Assembly (NCBI RefSeq): GCF_004307455.1
Contig: NZ_SEWX01000001.1
Location: 124,001 to 188,000 of the forward strand
DNA from: Aquirufa nivalisilvae
GTDB taxonomy: Bacteria > Bacteroidota > Bacteroidia > Cytophagales > Spirosomataceae
Direction: 5' to 3'
Length of the DNA stretch: 64,000 nt
Shown: in pieces, positions 1 through 9,101 of the stretch
Layout of the letters: each line of letters begins with the position of its first letter
Position numbering within the stretch: the first letter of the stretch is position 1
Notes under the pieces: generated by a model
The model's database searches: none
Told to the model about the DNA's origin: nothing
What the model saw: the letters and a program-made list of their open reading frames with translations, nothing else
Program-made: the position numbers and the translations under genes

Positions 1-238
1 GGAATTCACTTTTTAGGCGTTTTCCTACCTCTAAAATAATTTTCAAGGTTACTTTCCCCTCTTGTGCTCCCTTGGATCCCAAGCAACCGGGGTCTTTTCC
101 CCCATGCCCAGCATCAAGACATATCGTTTTAACCAAGTTACGCTTAGCAGCACGAGTAGGCTCAGGGAAACTTGGAATGGCAGCAATTAACAGGCATGTT
201 AAAGCAAAACCAACAAAAGCTCTAAGAACTGTAAACAT
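1..238 (-). CDS. N-acetylmuramoyl-L-alanine amidase, N-terminal part (cut by window edge)
   Basis: Reading the minus strand from the ATG at 236-238 gives 79 codons open to the window edge. The product starts with a hydrophobic export signal (about residues 4-22) followed by the motif LDAGHGGKDPG (residues 41-51), the zinc-binding start of the Amidase_3 family, which cuts the amide bond between N-acetylmuramic acid and L-alanine in peptidoglycan. The His of AGHGG is the first zinc ligand of the family. The catalytic Glu and the rest of the domain lie outside the window. It is divergent from lptD across about 160 bases, a pairing I recall as common in Bacteroidota. The plus-strand reading frame at 72-254 is its shadow. 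Confidence 0.88.
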   Translation of the reverse strand, partial: MFTVLRAFVGFALTCLLIAAIPSFPEPTRAAKRNLVKTICLDAGHGGKDPGCLGSKGAQEGKVTLKIILEVGKRLKSEF

Positions 239-280
239 TATTTTAATGAATTAGACGTAGGTAAGTCGCAATGATGTAAT

Positions 281-298
281 TTTGTATGCTTATACAAA
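281..298. promoter_or_regulatory. Inverted repeat in the amidase/lptD divergent promoter region
   Basis: TTTGTAT, four bases (GCTT), then ATACAAA form a perfect 7-bp inverted repeat. It sits between the divergent amidase and lptD genes. A plus-strand -7-like box TAATTTTG (277-284) overlaps its left arm, and a minus-strand -7-like box TATATTTG (301-308) lies beside its right arm. Neither box has a TTG element at the expected distance. It may be an operator or a chance AT-rich palindrome. Confidence 0.3.
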
Positions 299-400
299 GA
301 CAAATATAATTTTTAAATTCCATCCTTCGTTCATTAACATGCGAATTTATCACCAATCCCTTGATGATATACACATGCTGAACGTTGAACTAACGCTGAT

Positions 401-3118
401 TTGATAAAGAATTGCATCTATTCTCTTTTTGTTATTTTACTTTTAACCTGCATAGGCCTTCCAAATGTCCATGCTCAAAGAATAGTCCGCGCCGATACCA
501 TACAAAAAAGCATTCCAAAAGATACAGCTAGTAAAAGTCAGGATTTACAAACTACCGTATTCTATTCAGCGGTAGATTCCACGGTCTTAGATGCAGATCA
601 ACAAATTGTTAATTTATATGGAGGTGCCAAAGTAAAATACGGTAATATTAGTTTAGAAGCAGAATACATTCGTTTAGATTGGGCAAAAAACGAAGTTTAT
701 GCCAAGGGGACTTTTGATACTACCAGCAAAAAAATGGTGGGCCTTCCCGTATTTACCCAAGGAAGTGACAAATATGACTCCGATGAAATTCGCTATAATT
801 TCAAATCAAAAAGAGCCATCATTAAGGGTATAGTCACCCAACAAGGTGAGGGTTTTGTTCAAGGAAAAAATGTCAAAAAAGATGAAGAAGAAAATCTATA
901 CATCCGAAATGCCATTTATACTACGTGTAATTTGAGTCATCCCCATTTTAATATTCGTGCTAGCAAAATTAAAGTTGTTGGTAAAAAAGAAATCATTTCC
1001 GGTCCATTTCACTTTGAACTGAATGATATTCCACTCCCCATAGGTTTACCCTTTGGATTTTTCCCTTATTCGCAGCCAAAAGAAGCTGGAAAATCGGGTA
1101 TTCTAATACCAACCTATGGCGAAGAGCCTTCTGGTAGAGGGTTTTATCTCCGAGATGGTGGCTATTATTGGGCCGCAAGTGAAAACATAGGCATACGATT
1201 TACTGGACAGATTTACTCCAAAGGTGGCTGGGGTTTAGGTGCTAATTCTCAATACAACAAGCGTTATCGATATACTGGCTCATTTAATTTGGCTCTAAAT
1301 CGCAATAATTCAGGTTCTGAATTCAGTCCATCCACTCGTACAGATTTTGCCTTACAGTGGTCTCATAGCCCAAGAAGCTTAGGTAATTCTAGTTTCTCTG
1401 CCTCAGTCAATATCGCTTCGAACTCCTACAATCAATTCAATACATTTAATACACAGCAATACCTTTCTAATACCATCGGTTCCTCTGTTCAATATACCAA
1501 AGCCATTGGTCAAAATTTCAGAAGTGGAATCAGCCTACGTATCAATCAGAATACGACAACACGTATTTTTGATGCAGGGACAGATTTCAACCTAGGTTTA
1601 AATCAATTCCAACCATTTAAGAAAAAGAATGCGATTGCAGATCGCTTCATCGACCAGTTTAGAATTGGAATGGACTTTTCTGGAACGGTTAGTTTAACTA
1701 ACCAAGTGTCTGATTTGTACACTCGTTATGAATTTGATGTGTATCCTCGTGAATCTAATAGTCAGCGAGGAATTATTCAAAAACCATTTATTCCCAAAAA
1801 TGCAGATGATTTACCTCCGGGGGTAATTCCTTTAAATGGCAGTACGCTTCCTATGTTATTGGAAAAAGCGCAAACTAAATTCAATTATAGTATTCCATTA
1901 TCCCTACCCAACATTAAAATTAACCCTTACATTAACCTAACTCCAGGAATTTCTTGGTCAGGTAATATGTATACCCGTTCCTACAAATACACCTACATGC
2001 CATCAGATTCTACCGTAAGAATCGATACCGTAGGAGGTTTGCCTAAATTCAGTTCACAGATTTCCTTTTCTGCCAGCATGAACACACGCGTTTATGGAAC
2101 CATGCGCTTTACGAAAGGTCGACTTCAAGCTATCCGCCACACGATGGCACCAAGCATTAGTTTGAGTTATACTCCTGATTATTCTGATCCTACTTACGGT
2201 TACTACCAGGATGTTCGTATAAATAACAGGAAATTCATCAACAATAAAGGAGAAGAACAAGTAGGAGATATTCGAAGAATTAGCTCCTTTGATCCTCGTC
2301 AACTTAGTTATGGAGGAGCTTCTGGAAGCATCAGCTTTGGAATTCAAAATACTTTGGAAGCAAAACTGAAAACTAAATCCGATACAGCAACCAAAGAGTC
2401 CGAAAAGATCAATATCCTAGATAACTTTGGAATAAATGGAAGCTATAATTTATTAGCCAAGGAATACAATTTGTCCAATTTATCATTTAATGCCAATTCT
2501 AGAATCAAACAATTTGATATTAATATTGGAGGAAATTTAGATCCTTATTTATACGTCCCTGATCAATCTTTTGCCGTTGTAGGCAGAAGAACTCCCGATT
2601 TAATGGTCGCCAAAGGTGAAGGATTTGCTCGTTTACAATCCTTTAATTTATCCATTGGGAAGCGATTTGCTCCTGCCAAAGGCCAAGCAGAAAAAGTAAG
2701 TAAAAATGCTACGGAGGCTCAATTAAAGCAGATTAACAGAAATAGGGATGATTATGTGGACTGGAATATCCCATGGTCCTTTTCTTTCAGTTATCAATTT
2801 AGCATGAACCGAGCTGGTTTAGCTCCTTCCCAAAATATTAGTGGTTTAACCTTTCAGGGAGATGTGAGCTTAAGTGAGAAATGGAAGTTTTCTTTTAGTT
2901 CGGGTTACGATTTTAAATACAGCGGACTTACTTATACCAATATTTCGGTACATCGTGACTTACATTGCTGGGAACTAAATTTCAATTGGACGCCTATTGC
3001 CAGCCCATTCTACGGTAGAGCCAGCAACTACTCCTTTGATTTACGCGTTAAATCAAGTTTGCTTCAAGAGCTGAAAATCTCAAGAAGAAGAAGCTTTTAC
3101 GATAAAGGAGGTTTCTAA
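401..3118 (+). CDS. lptD: LPS assembly outer membrane protein LptD (OstA family)
   Basis: 905 residues. A signal peptide (residues 1-25, ending VHAQ) is followed by an LptA/OstA-like beta domain around residues 60-130, where the strand pattern includes VNLYGGAKVKYG and LEAEYIRLDW. The remaining roughly 650 residues are rich in alternating aromatic and polar residues, as expected for the large outer membrane barrel that places lipopolysaccharide in the outer leaflet. The start is TTG at 401: an in-frame TGA at 386-388 closes the frame upstream, and no ATG comes before the signal peptide. The gene ends inside the last bases of convergent msrA (4-nt overlap). Family assignment is firm; the exact start is likely. 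Confidence 0.88.
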   Translation: MIKNCIYSLFVILLLTCIGLPNVHAQRIVRADTIQKSIPKDTASKSQDLQTTVFYSAVDSTVLDADQQIVNLYGGAKVKYGNISLEAEYIRLDWAKNEVYAKGTFDTTSKKMVGLPVFTQGSDKYDSDEIRYNFKSKRAIIKGIVTQQGEGFVQGKNVKKDEEENLYIRNAIYTTCNLSHPHFNIRASKIKVVGKKEIISGPFHFELNDIPLPIGLPFGFFPYSQPKEAGKSGILIPTYGEEPSGRGFYLRDGGYYWAASENIGIRFTGQIYSKGGWGLGANSQYNKRYRYTGSFNLALNRNNSGSEFSPSTRTDFALQWSHSPRSLGNSSFSASVNIASNSYNQFNTFNTQQYLSNTIGSSVQYTKAIGQNFRSGISLRINQNTTTRIFDAGTDFNLGLNQFQPFKKKNAIADRFIDQFRIGMDFSGTVSLTNQVSDLYTRYEFDVYPRESNSQRGIIQKPFIPKNADDLPPGVIPLNGSTLPMLLEKAQTKFNYSIPLSLPNIKINPYINLTPGISWSGNMYTRSYKYTYMPSDSTVRIDTVGGLPKFSSQISFSASMNTRVYGTMRFTKGRLQAIRHTMAPSISLSYTPDYSDPTYGYYQDVRINNRKFINNKGEEQVGDIRRISSFDPRQLSYGGASGSISFGIQNTLEAKLKTKSDTATKESEKINILDNFGINGSYNLLAKEYNLSNLSFNANSRIKQFDINIGGNLDPYLYVPDQSFAVVGRRTPDLMVAKGEGFARLQSFNLSIGKRFAPAKGQAEKVSKNATEAQLKQINRNRDDYVDWNIPWSFSFSYQFSMNRAGLAPSQNISGLTFQGDVSLSEKWKFSFSSGYDFKYSGLTYTNISVHRDLHCWELNFNWTPIASPFYGRASNYSFDLRVKSSLLQELKISRRRSFYDKGGF

Positions 3119-3774
3119 TTTATTTTATCCTTAAATGCTTTAAGGAATTTATCCATTTTAGGCTTAATCACTATTTTACAATAAGGCTCTTCTCCATTTA
3201 GATTAAAATAATCTTGGTGATAATCCTCAGCCGGGTAAAAAGTACTTTCTGCAGTAATTTCAGTTACTATAGGATTGGGAAACACTTTCTTGGCGTTCAA
3301 ATTTTGTTTCCACTGGTCTGCTGCTGCTTTCTGTTCCTGAGTATGATAAAAAATAGCTGAACGATACTGAGTTCCTACATCGGCACCTTGGCGATTCAAA
3401 GTAGTGGGGTCATGCGTTTGCCAAAATATTTCTAATAAAGTCTCAAAAGACACAACTTTGGGATCATAGGTCAGCTGACATACTTCGGCATGTCCTGTTA
3501 AGCCTGTACAAACATCTCGGTAGCTCGGGTTTTTCATTTTCCCTCCCATATATCCAGATACCACCTTATGTACACCTTTAACCCTTTGATATACTGCTTC
3601 CACACACCAAAAACAACCCGCACCAAAGGTAATCGTTTCTAATTGTGCATTGCTTACTTCTGTCTTAGCCATTTTTGTATTTATTTTATCTTTTGTAGCG
3701 TTTCCACATGAAAAATGAGAAAAGCTTATTACTATTCCGAGAATTACCCAGGCATTTTTCATCAATTTCTCCAT
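3115..3774 (-). CDS. msrA: Peptide-methionine (S)-S-oxide reductase MsrA, lipoprotein form
   Basis: 219 residues. The hallmark GCFWCVE is at residues 53-59, with Cys54 as the expected catalytic cysteine attacking methionine sulfoxide. The C-terminal PYCKIVIKPK carries a candidate resolving cysteine. Before the catalytic domain there is a hydrophobic segment ending in SHFSC (Cys23), which reads as a lipobox, so the enzyme is probably anchored in the periplasm and repairs oxidised envelope proteins. Translation may start at residue 1 or at Met5; both keep the signal. The 3' end overlaps the end of lptD by 4 nt. Confidence 0.93.
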   Translation of the reverse strand: MEKLMKNAWVILGIVISFSHFSCGNATKDKINTKMAKTEVSNAQLETITFGAGCFWCVEAVYQRVKGVHKVVSGYMGGKMKNPSYRDVCTGLTGHAEVCQLTYDPKVVSFETLLEIFWQTHDPTTLNRQGADVGTQYRSAIFYHTQEQKAAADQWKQNLNAKKVFPNPIVTEITAESTFYPAEDYHQDYFNLNGEEPYCKIVIKPKMDKFLKAFKDKIN

Positions 3775-3791
3775 TATTTTAATTTTTAACG

Positions 3792-3799
3792 TAGTTTTG
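3792..3799 (+). promoter_or_regulatory. Candidate -7 promoter box for the PAP2-like gene
   Basis: TAGTTTTG fits the Bacteroidota -7 pattern TAnnTTTG and lies 34 bases before the ATG at 3834. No TTG is seen at the usual upstream distance, so this is a tentative call. Confidence 0.35.
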
Positions 3800-3833
3800 C
3801 GGACTTAAATTATAGATAGAACCAAAGATAAGC

Positions 3834-4472
3834 ATGAAAAGTTATATTCAATCTGTTCGAGTAAACTGGTCAATGGCTTGGGAAGAAAATGCTTTTCGCT
3901 GGAAATTCATTGGAGCACTGCTAGTTTTCATGATTTTTCCATGGAAAGCAGATGACTATTTTCAGTGGATTCAACTGCGTGAGGGGATGTTAATTCAAGA
4001 TGTAATTTTGGCTAATATTCCTGCATTCAACGTCTCTTACCCTATTTTTGGCATTATATATTGCAGTGTTGTTTATCTGCTATTACAATTGTTTCGTACA
4101 CCCAAAACCTTTTTATGGTTTGCTTGGGCCTTCAATCTAGAAACCGTCATTCGGCTCACCTGCATTTACCTGATACCACTAAATCCTCCCATCAATTTAG
4201 TTGATTTGCATGATCCTCTAGCAGAAATATTTATTTATGGGGAGAACTTGGCTATTACCAAAGATTTATTCTTTTCGGGCCATACTGCCACCATGATTTT
4301 TGTATGCTTTTTTCTTCCGAATCAGCGTGATAAAAAATGGGCTTATGGATTAACGTTGCTATTGATGGTACTGTTGCTAGTTCAGCACGTACATTATACC
4401 ATGGATGTCTTAGCTGCTCCTATAGTTACGATTGGATCAATATATCTGGTAAAAAGGTGGTTAAAGATTTAA
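3834..4472 (+). CDS. PAP2-superfamily membrane enzyme, sphingomyelin-synthase-like (PAP2_C)
   Basis: 212 residues with several membrane segments (about 24-36, 68-88, 92-116, 150-160, 168-185, 192-208). The motifs FFSGHTA (His150) and HYTMDVLAA (His187 to Asp191) match the catalytic His-His-Asp arrangement of the PAP2_C branch, which includes sphingomyelin synthases and phosphatidic-acid-phosphatase-like enzymes. This suggests transfer or removal of a phospho-headgroup on a membrane lipid. Many Bacteroidota make sphingolipids, so a sphingolipid headgroup enzyme is possible, but the substrate cannot be read from the sequence. The 3' end overlaps the convergent dehydratase gene by 4 nt. Confidence 0.75.
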   Translation: MKSYIQSVRVNWSMAWEENAFRWKFIGALLVFMIFPWKADDYFQWIQLREGMLIQDVILANIPAFNVSYPIFGIIYCSVVYLLLQLFRTPKTFLWFAWAFNLETVIRLTCIYLIPLNPPINLVDLHDPLAEIFIYGENLAITKDLFFSGHTATMIFVCFFLPNQRDKKWAYGLTLLLMVLLLVQHVHYTMDVLAAPIVTIGSIYLVKRWLKI

Positions 4473-6406
4473 CCTTTGGAACGGATTGCAGCTTTATCCA
4501 ATTGCTCAAAAATAGAGTTATTTGATTTATACTCTGGAATAATATCCTTGATTTTTGCAACAAGCTGATTACTTGTACCATGATCCAAAATATGTTCCAA
4601 TTCATGGGATTGGATTTCCATGTAGGAATAACTTGGTGTATTCACTTTGGCAATTAAAATCTTAGGATGATGCGTTGGTAATGTATTCTCATTATTATTC
4701 AACAGCTCTTCATATAGTTTCTCTCCTGGACGTAAACCGGTATACTTAATTTCAATATCACGGTCGACCCGTAATCCACTCAAGGTTATCATCTTCTTGG
4801 CAAGATCAATGATTTTCACAGACTCTCCCATATCAAAAACAAACACTTCACCTCCATTACCCATAGTAGCAGCCTCTAAAACGAGCTCACAAGCTTCTGG
4901 AATTGTCATGAAATACCGTGTAATATCCGGATGAGTAACAGTCACTGGGCCACCTCTTTCGATTTGTTTTTTGAACAAAGGTATCACCGAACCACTTGAG
5001 CCCAATACATTCCCAAATCGAGTTGCTATAAACTTAGTAGAAACCCCTTCTAAATTATTCATTGATTGGGTATACATTTCAGCTAAACGCTTGGTGGCTC
5101 CCATCACATTCGTTGGATTCACCGCTTTATCTGTGGAAACCATCACAAAACGTTCCACATGATTTTCAGCAGCAAGTTCTGATAAAATCTTGGTTCCCAA
5201 CACGTTGATTCGGACAGCTTCATAGGGATTACTTTCCATCAATGGCACATGCTTATATGCAGCTGCATGAAAAATAAAGTTAGGCTTATGCGCTGAAATT
5301 ATTCGCGACATACGTTTTTGATCCGTGACATCAGCCACATATACCGACAATTTCGTATTGATAGGAATACTCGAGGACAATTCAAATTCTAGGTCAAACA
5401 ATCCAGATTCTGCTTGATCAACTAATATGATAGATGCTGGCAAATAAGCAACGAGCTGTCGAACTATTTCACTTCCAATAGATCCCGCAGCCCCCGTCAC
5501 CAAAATGGTTTTACTAAACAACTGTTCCCCCACCTGCTTGTTATTCATTTGAATAACATCTCGGCCAAGTAAGTCTTCAATTTTAACATTATGAATCTGA
5601 TTCACTGCAAATTCTCCACCTACCCATTTCTCTACTGGCGGCAAGATTTTCACAACTACTCCTCGATCCAAAAAGACATCGCTAATTCTTTTTTTAACCT
5701 TAAGTGAAATTTTATTAATGGCCATAATGACCTCTAGTCCATCTGTCTTATCTACAAACTTGTCCATGGCTTCAGGTAAGCTATAAACTCGAATTCCTTC
5801 GATGGTCTTGCCTATTTTTGATTCATTATCATCAATAAAGCCCAAAATGGAATAATTAATACTGCGATCATTTTGAATCACATTCTTTGTCAGCATCCCT
5901 GTATACCCTGCTCCGTAAATTAATATGCCCACAGAAGGTCTAAACTCACGAATAAAGGACTCATAAAATGATTTTACCCAAAACCTTAATGACACCATTA
6001 AGAATAAACAGATAAAAAAATCGATCAACAAGATGGATAATGGGACGTAAAAAAGTGTATCTAAACCGAAATAATATCTAACAACTACTGATAGCATAGT
6101 CGCCAAAAATGTTCCAGTAAACACCGCTTTCAAAATAATACCGGCATCCTCTATACTGGTATGACGTATTATCCCTGTGTAAGATTGAAAGTACAAAAAC
6201 GAAAGTACCCGAAAGATAAAAAGGAATAAGAAATGGTACTTAAAAGCATTAAAATCAATATCGATCAAACGGAAATTCATGCGAAGCAAAGTCGCAACCG
6301 AGAAGGAAAAAATGACAATTCCTAAATCAAAAGCAAACACTAACCACCTTGATAAGAAGGTATTAGAATATTTGCTAAGGAACAAAGATTGTGACATAGA
6401 ACCCAA
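4469..6406 (-). CDS. Nucleoside-diphosphate-sugar 4,6-dehydratase, WbpM/FlaA1/CapD family
   Basis: 645 residues. Four N-terminal membrane segments (about 20-43, 57-75, 90-112, 118-142) are followed by a first Rossmann-like fold with GAGYTG (165-170) and a second SDR-type fold with TGAAGSIGSE (304-313). The catalytic region reads STDKAVNPTNVMGATK (424-439), where Met435 replaces the usual SDR tyrosine, the Ser-Met-Lys set known for WbpM-type enzymes. The family makes UDP-4-keto-6-deoxy-HexNAc precursors for O-antigen, capsule or glycoprotein glycans at the inner membrane. Start at 6406 or the in-frame Met4. The neighbouring WbqC-family gene supports a surface polysaccharide role. Confidence 0.88.
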   Translation of the reverse strand: MGSMSQSLFLSKYSNTFLSRWLVFAFDLGIVIFSFSVATLLRMNFRLIDIDFNAFKYHFLFLFIFRVLSFLYFQSYTGIIRHTSIEDAGIILKAVFTGTFLATMLSVVVRYYFGLDTLFYVPLSILLIDFFICLFLMVSLRFWVKSFYESFIREFRPSVGILIYGAGYTGMLTKNVIQNDRSINYSILGFIDDNESKIGKTIEGIRVYSLPEAMDKFVDKTDGLEVIMAINKISLKVKKRISDVFLDRGVVVKILPPVEKWVGGEFAVNQIHNVKIEDLLGRDVIQMNNKQVGEQLFSKTILVTGAAGSIGSEIVRQLVAYLPASIILVDQAESGLFDLEFELSSSIPINTKLSVYVADVTDQKRMSRIISAHKPNFIFHAAAYKHVPLMESNPYEAVRINVLGTKILSELAAENHVERFVMVSTDKAVNPTNVMGATKRLAEMYTQSMNNLEGVSTKFIATRFGNVLGSSGSVIPLFKKQIERGGPVTVTHPDITRYFMTIPEACELVLEAATMGNGGEVFVFDMGESVKIIDLAKKMITLSGLRVDRDIEIKYTGLRPGEKLYEELLNNNENTLPTHHPKILIAKVNTPSYSYMEIQSHELEHILDHGTSNQLVAKIKDIIPEYKSNNSIFEQLDKAAIRSKG

Positions 6407-6500
6407 TTACTTTCGACATTCTCATTAGAAAAGAATTCAAGTAAAGTTACTAATTCTACAAACAAATTATAAGTAAATTTATCTAACGGAATTTAACTTA

Positions 6501-7217
6501 TTAAATCAAAGAATAAGTAGATAGCATATTTTTTATATCCTCTTTCGAATTCCACATAAGTACGTCTATCATGGATAATCCTGGGACAAAGTCATTTTGA
6601 CCTCCTTGAAAATACGCAGGCAAGGATTGATTTAAAAAGTTTAATTGAAAACCTTGTTCGGCAAAATATTCTTTTTGATATAATTCTTGGCCATTCTTAG
6701 CATTTATATACTGATTACTTCCCAAATGTCCCGTAATCTCCATAAGTCTTTCAGCACGCTCTAAATCTTTAGAAACGCCCAATTGAGAACTAAAATGAAA
6801 TCTTTTCTCTAATCCTACATATTGCCATGTCTTTATGACACTGGTTGCAGCTAAATCAGCAATACTAGTAGGCTTATCTTGTAATACAGATTCAATCAAG
6901 TCCATCACTGGTATAAACTGGGGAGCTTTTTTATAAGACGACTGCAATTGCTGCAACCATTTATTGGGAAACTCTGGGCCCCATGCAATCGTGGACTCTC
7001 TGATACTCTTGTTTTGACTTTGTTTTTCTAATGGAATAGTAAATAAAAAGGCTTTTTGCTGCAATAAAATTTGATTCCGATTTATCCAACCCTTTTTAAT
7101 GAACATGACATCATCATAAAAGACAAAATCATCCACCGCTTGAACCAATTGGAAATAGCCCAAATACGGAAAAAAATAAGGCTGCATGATAGCTACTGAC
7201 ATATTATTGAGGTCCAA
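6501..7217 (-). CDS. WbqC family protein
   Basis: 238 residues. The N-terminal motif MQPYFFPYLGYFQL (11-24) and the segment DDFVFYDDVMFIKKGWINR are typical of the WbqC family, found in O-antigen and other sugar biosynthesis clusters. The family's biochemical role is not well fixed. Transcribed with thiL: its start lies 14 nt inside the end of thiL, so the two are translationally linked despite unrelated roles. Downstream (minus strand) lies the sugar dehydratase. Confidence 0.85.
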   Translation of the reverse strand: MDLNNMSVAIMQPYFFPYLGYFQLVQAVDDFVFYDDVMFIKKGWINRNQILLQQKAFLFTIPLEKQSQNKSIRESTIAWGPEFPNKWLQQLQSSYKKAPQFIPVMDLIESVLQDKPTSIADLAATSVIKTWQYVGLEKRFHFSSQLGVSKDLERAERLMEITGHLGSNQYINAKNGQELYQKEYFAEQGFQLNFLNQSLPAYFQGGQNDFVPGLSMIDVLMWNSKEDIKNMLSTYSLI

Positions 7218-8229
7218 ATCCAGGGGCTGTCAAAGCAACTACCTGCTCCGATTTCATGACCAACACTCGTTCATTGGGCAAATCAGTCATATATCCAATG
7301 GCCGTTACATCTGTAATTTTACTTACTTTATCAAAATCTGATTGGGAAATAGTAAATACTAATTCATAATCTTCGCCGCCGTTCAAGGCTGCAGTTAATG
7401 GACTTAAGCTAAATTCAGTAGCAACTAAATACGTTTCATCATCAATTGGAATATTTTTTTCAAATATTCGCGCCCCCGTTCCTGATGCATTGCATAAATG
7501 AATTATTTCTGAGGCTAAACCATCTGAACAATCTATCATAGAACTAGGTATCACGCCTAACTCCTTTAAATCATGAATGATATCAAAACGAGCCATCGGC
7601 TTGAGTTGTCGCATGACTACGTAGTTCTTTTCATTCAGTTCTGGTTGCATATCTGGGTTTGCCAAATACACTTGCTTTTCTCTTTCCAGCGATTGTAAAC
7701 CCATCAAAGCTCCACCTAAATCCCCTGTAACACAAATAACATCATTGGGTTTTGCCCCACTTCGCTTCACTAACTGATCTTCTGCCACCAGGCCTAGAGC
7801 ATTAACTGAAATAATCAAACCTTGCGGAGAAGAGGTTGTATCTCCACCGACAAGATCCATTTTATATTCTTCACATGCCAGCTTGATGCCTTCATATAAT
7901 TCTTCCACTGCCTCAACAGAAAACCGGTTACTTAATCCTAAACCCACTGAAAGTTGGGCAGGAATGGCATTCATAGCCGCAATATCAGAAAGGGCAATGC
8001 TGACAACTTTAAAGCCTAAATGTTTTAAAGGAGTATATGACAAATCAAAATGGACTCCTTCAATTAATAATTCAGTTGTAGAAACGACTTTAAAGCCATT
8101 TGCTTCTAGACCTGCGGCATCGTCACCAATGCCCAAAATTGTCCAAGGTTGATGCGACTCAAACCCTTCTGACAATCGTTGAATAAGACCAAACTCTCCT
8201 AAAGATCCGATTTCTGTTCTTTTCTCCAT
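7204..8229 (-). CDS. thiL: Thiamine-monophosphate kinase ThiL
   Basis: 341 residues, the normal length for the family. The N-terminal GIGDDAA (33-39), the ATP/Mg-binding TELLIEGVHFD (52-62) and SDIAAM (81-86), and later VGGDTTSS and DCSDGLASE are the expected AIR-synthase-type motifs. The enzyme phosphorylates thiamine monophosphate to the coenzyme thiamine diphosphate in the cytoplasm. No other thi genes lie nearby. Its 3' end overlaps the WbqC gene by 14 nt. Confidence 0.95.
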   Translation of the reverse strand: MEKRTEIGSLGEFGLIQRLSEGFESHQPWTILGIGDDAAGLEANGFKVVSTTELLIEGVHFDLSYTPLKHLGFKVVSIALSDIAAMNAIPAQLSVGLGLSNRFSVEAVEELYEGIKLACEEYKMDLVGGDTTSSPQGLIISVNALGLVAEDQLVKRSGAKPNDVICVTGDLGGALMGLQSLEREKQVYLANPDMQPELNEKNYVVMRQLKPMARFDIIHDLKELGVIPSSMIDCSDGLASEIIHLCNASGTGARIFEKNIPIDDETYLVATEFSLSPLTAALNGGEDYELVFTISQSDFDKVSKITDVTAIGYMTDLPNERVLVMKSEQVVALTAPGFGPQ

Positions 8230-8240
8230 ACAATAGAAAA

Positions 8241-8258
8241 GCCGCCCGATGAGGCGGC
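8241..8258 (-). terminator. Rho-independent terminator after the small lipoprotein gene
   Basis: GCCGCC, six loop bases, GGCGGC; on the minus strand the stem is followed by TTTTC. It lies between the stop of the lipoprotein gene (8277) and the start of thiL (8229), so it separates the two units. Confidence 0.65.
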
Positions 8259-8276
8259 CTCATGATTAATTTGTGA

Positions 8277-8759
8277 TTAAGGATTGACTAAACTCAACCT
8301 AATCTTTTTATTACTTGCTTTTACATATGCCGTGGTAGACTCTATCACCAAGCTACTGGCCGTAGGTACTCCTGAAATAGTAAATGCTAACGTTCCTCCT
8401 GTACCTGTAGGTTCTGTACCATCACTTGTTTTTAGGCTAGATAATGTCAGTGTTTTATTATCTGATGACAAACTATAGGTCCCTGTAAATTTATTACCAT
8501 CATATTCCGTCAAGGAGACAGAAGATGAACTCGTTAAATCCAATTTAAATTGTGCGTAACCAGCTACTAAATTAGAGGTTGCCGCTTTATCATATTGTAC
8601 ATTCCCATCCCATTGAATATTAGAAGCAGACCAAACTTTCTTGATAAGATCGGAAACTAAAGGTGTAGGAGTTGGTGTTGGTGCAGGATCACTCTTACTA
8701 CATGATGTTACTAAGGCCAAACATAAGACGGAAATAAATACGCGTAAAGTATTTTTCAT
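8277..8759 (-). CDS. Small secreted lipoprotein of unknown function
   Basis: 160 residues from the ATG at 8757-8759; an extension to 8783 adds eight residues in front of the signal peptide and is less likely. The signal peptide ends LVTSC (Cys20), a clear lipobox. It is followed by a flexible PTPTPTP linker and a domain of about 125 residues rich in Ser/Thr and short beta-strand-like segments (for example KFTGTYSLSSDNKTLTLSSL). This resembles lipocalin-like or DUF5004-type lipoproteins of Bacteroidota, but I do not recognise it with certainty. It is monocistronic, with its own terminator. Confidence 0.72.
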   Translation of the reverse strand: MKNTLRVFISVLCLALVTSCSKSDPAPTPTPTPLVSDLIKKVWSASNIQWDGNVQYDKAATSNLVAGYAQFKLDLTSSSSVSLTEYDGNKFTGTYSLSSDNKTLTLSSLKTSDGTEPTGTGGTLAFTISGVPTASSLVIESTTAYVKASNKKIRLSLVNP

Positions 8760-8839
8760 AAATCCTGTAATATTAAATATCAAGTAAAATTAAAAATCTT
8801 TGCTTATAAAACGGCTTTTCATGCTTTTTATTTAGTTTC

Positions 8840-9097
8840 GTGCTAATTATAATCACATTGGACTCCATACTTCCAAATTACACAAAAGCTCAATTGGCTT
8901 TAAGGAACGGTCAAGATCGTCCTGAGATCTGGGTGGCATATCAAGGAAAAATCTATGATATGAGCCATTCCCGACTTTGGAAAAATGGCAAACATTATGA
9001 GCATTGGGCTGGCCAAGATTTAAGTGATGAATTAAAAGATGCCCCACACACAGCACAAGTATTTGAAAAATATCAAGCCATTGGCATATTAATCTAA
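8840..9097 (+). CDS. Small cytochrome b5-like heme/steroid-binding domain protein
   Basis: About 85 residues. The core (YTKAQLALRNGQ, IWVAYQGKIYDMSHSRLWKNGKHYEHWAGQDLSDELKDAPH) matches the single-domain cytochrome b5-like proteins, which may bind heme through the His of GKHYEHWAG and the His of DAPHT. There is no signal peptide or membrane segment, so it should be cytoplasmic. The start is uncertain: GTG at 8840 or TTG at 8858. A -7-like box TAGTTTCG at 8833-8840 would favour the later start. The stop is 4 nt before the next gene, so the two are probably cotranscribed. Confidence 0.75.
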   Translation: MLIIITLDSILPNYTKAQLALRNGQDRPEIWVAYQGKIYDMSHSRLWKNGKHYEHWAGQDLSDELKDAPHTAQVFEKYQAIGILI

Positions 9098-9101
9098 TTC
9101 C

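Noticed and set aside
72-254. 60-codon plus-strand frame at the window start
   Set aside because: It lies over the amidase N-terminus on the minus strand, which has a signal peptide and the AGHGG motif.
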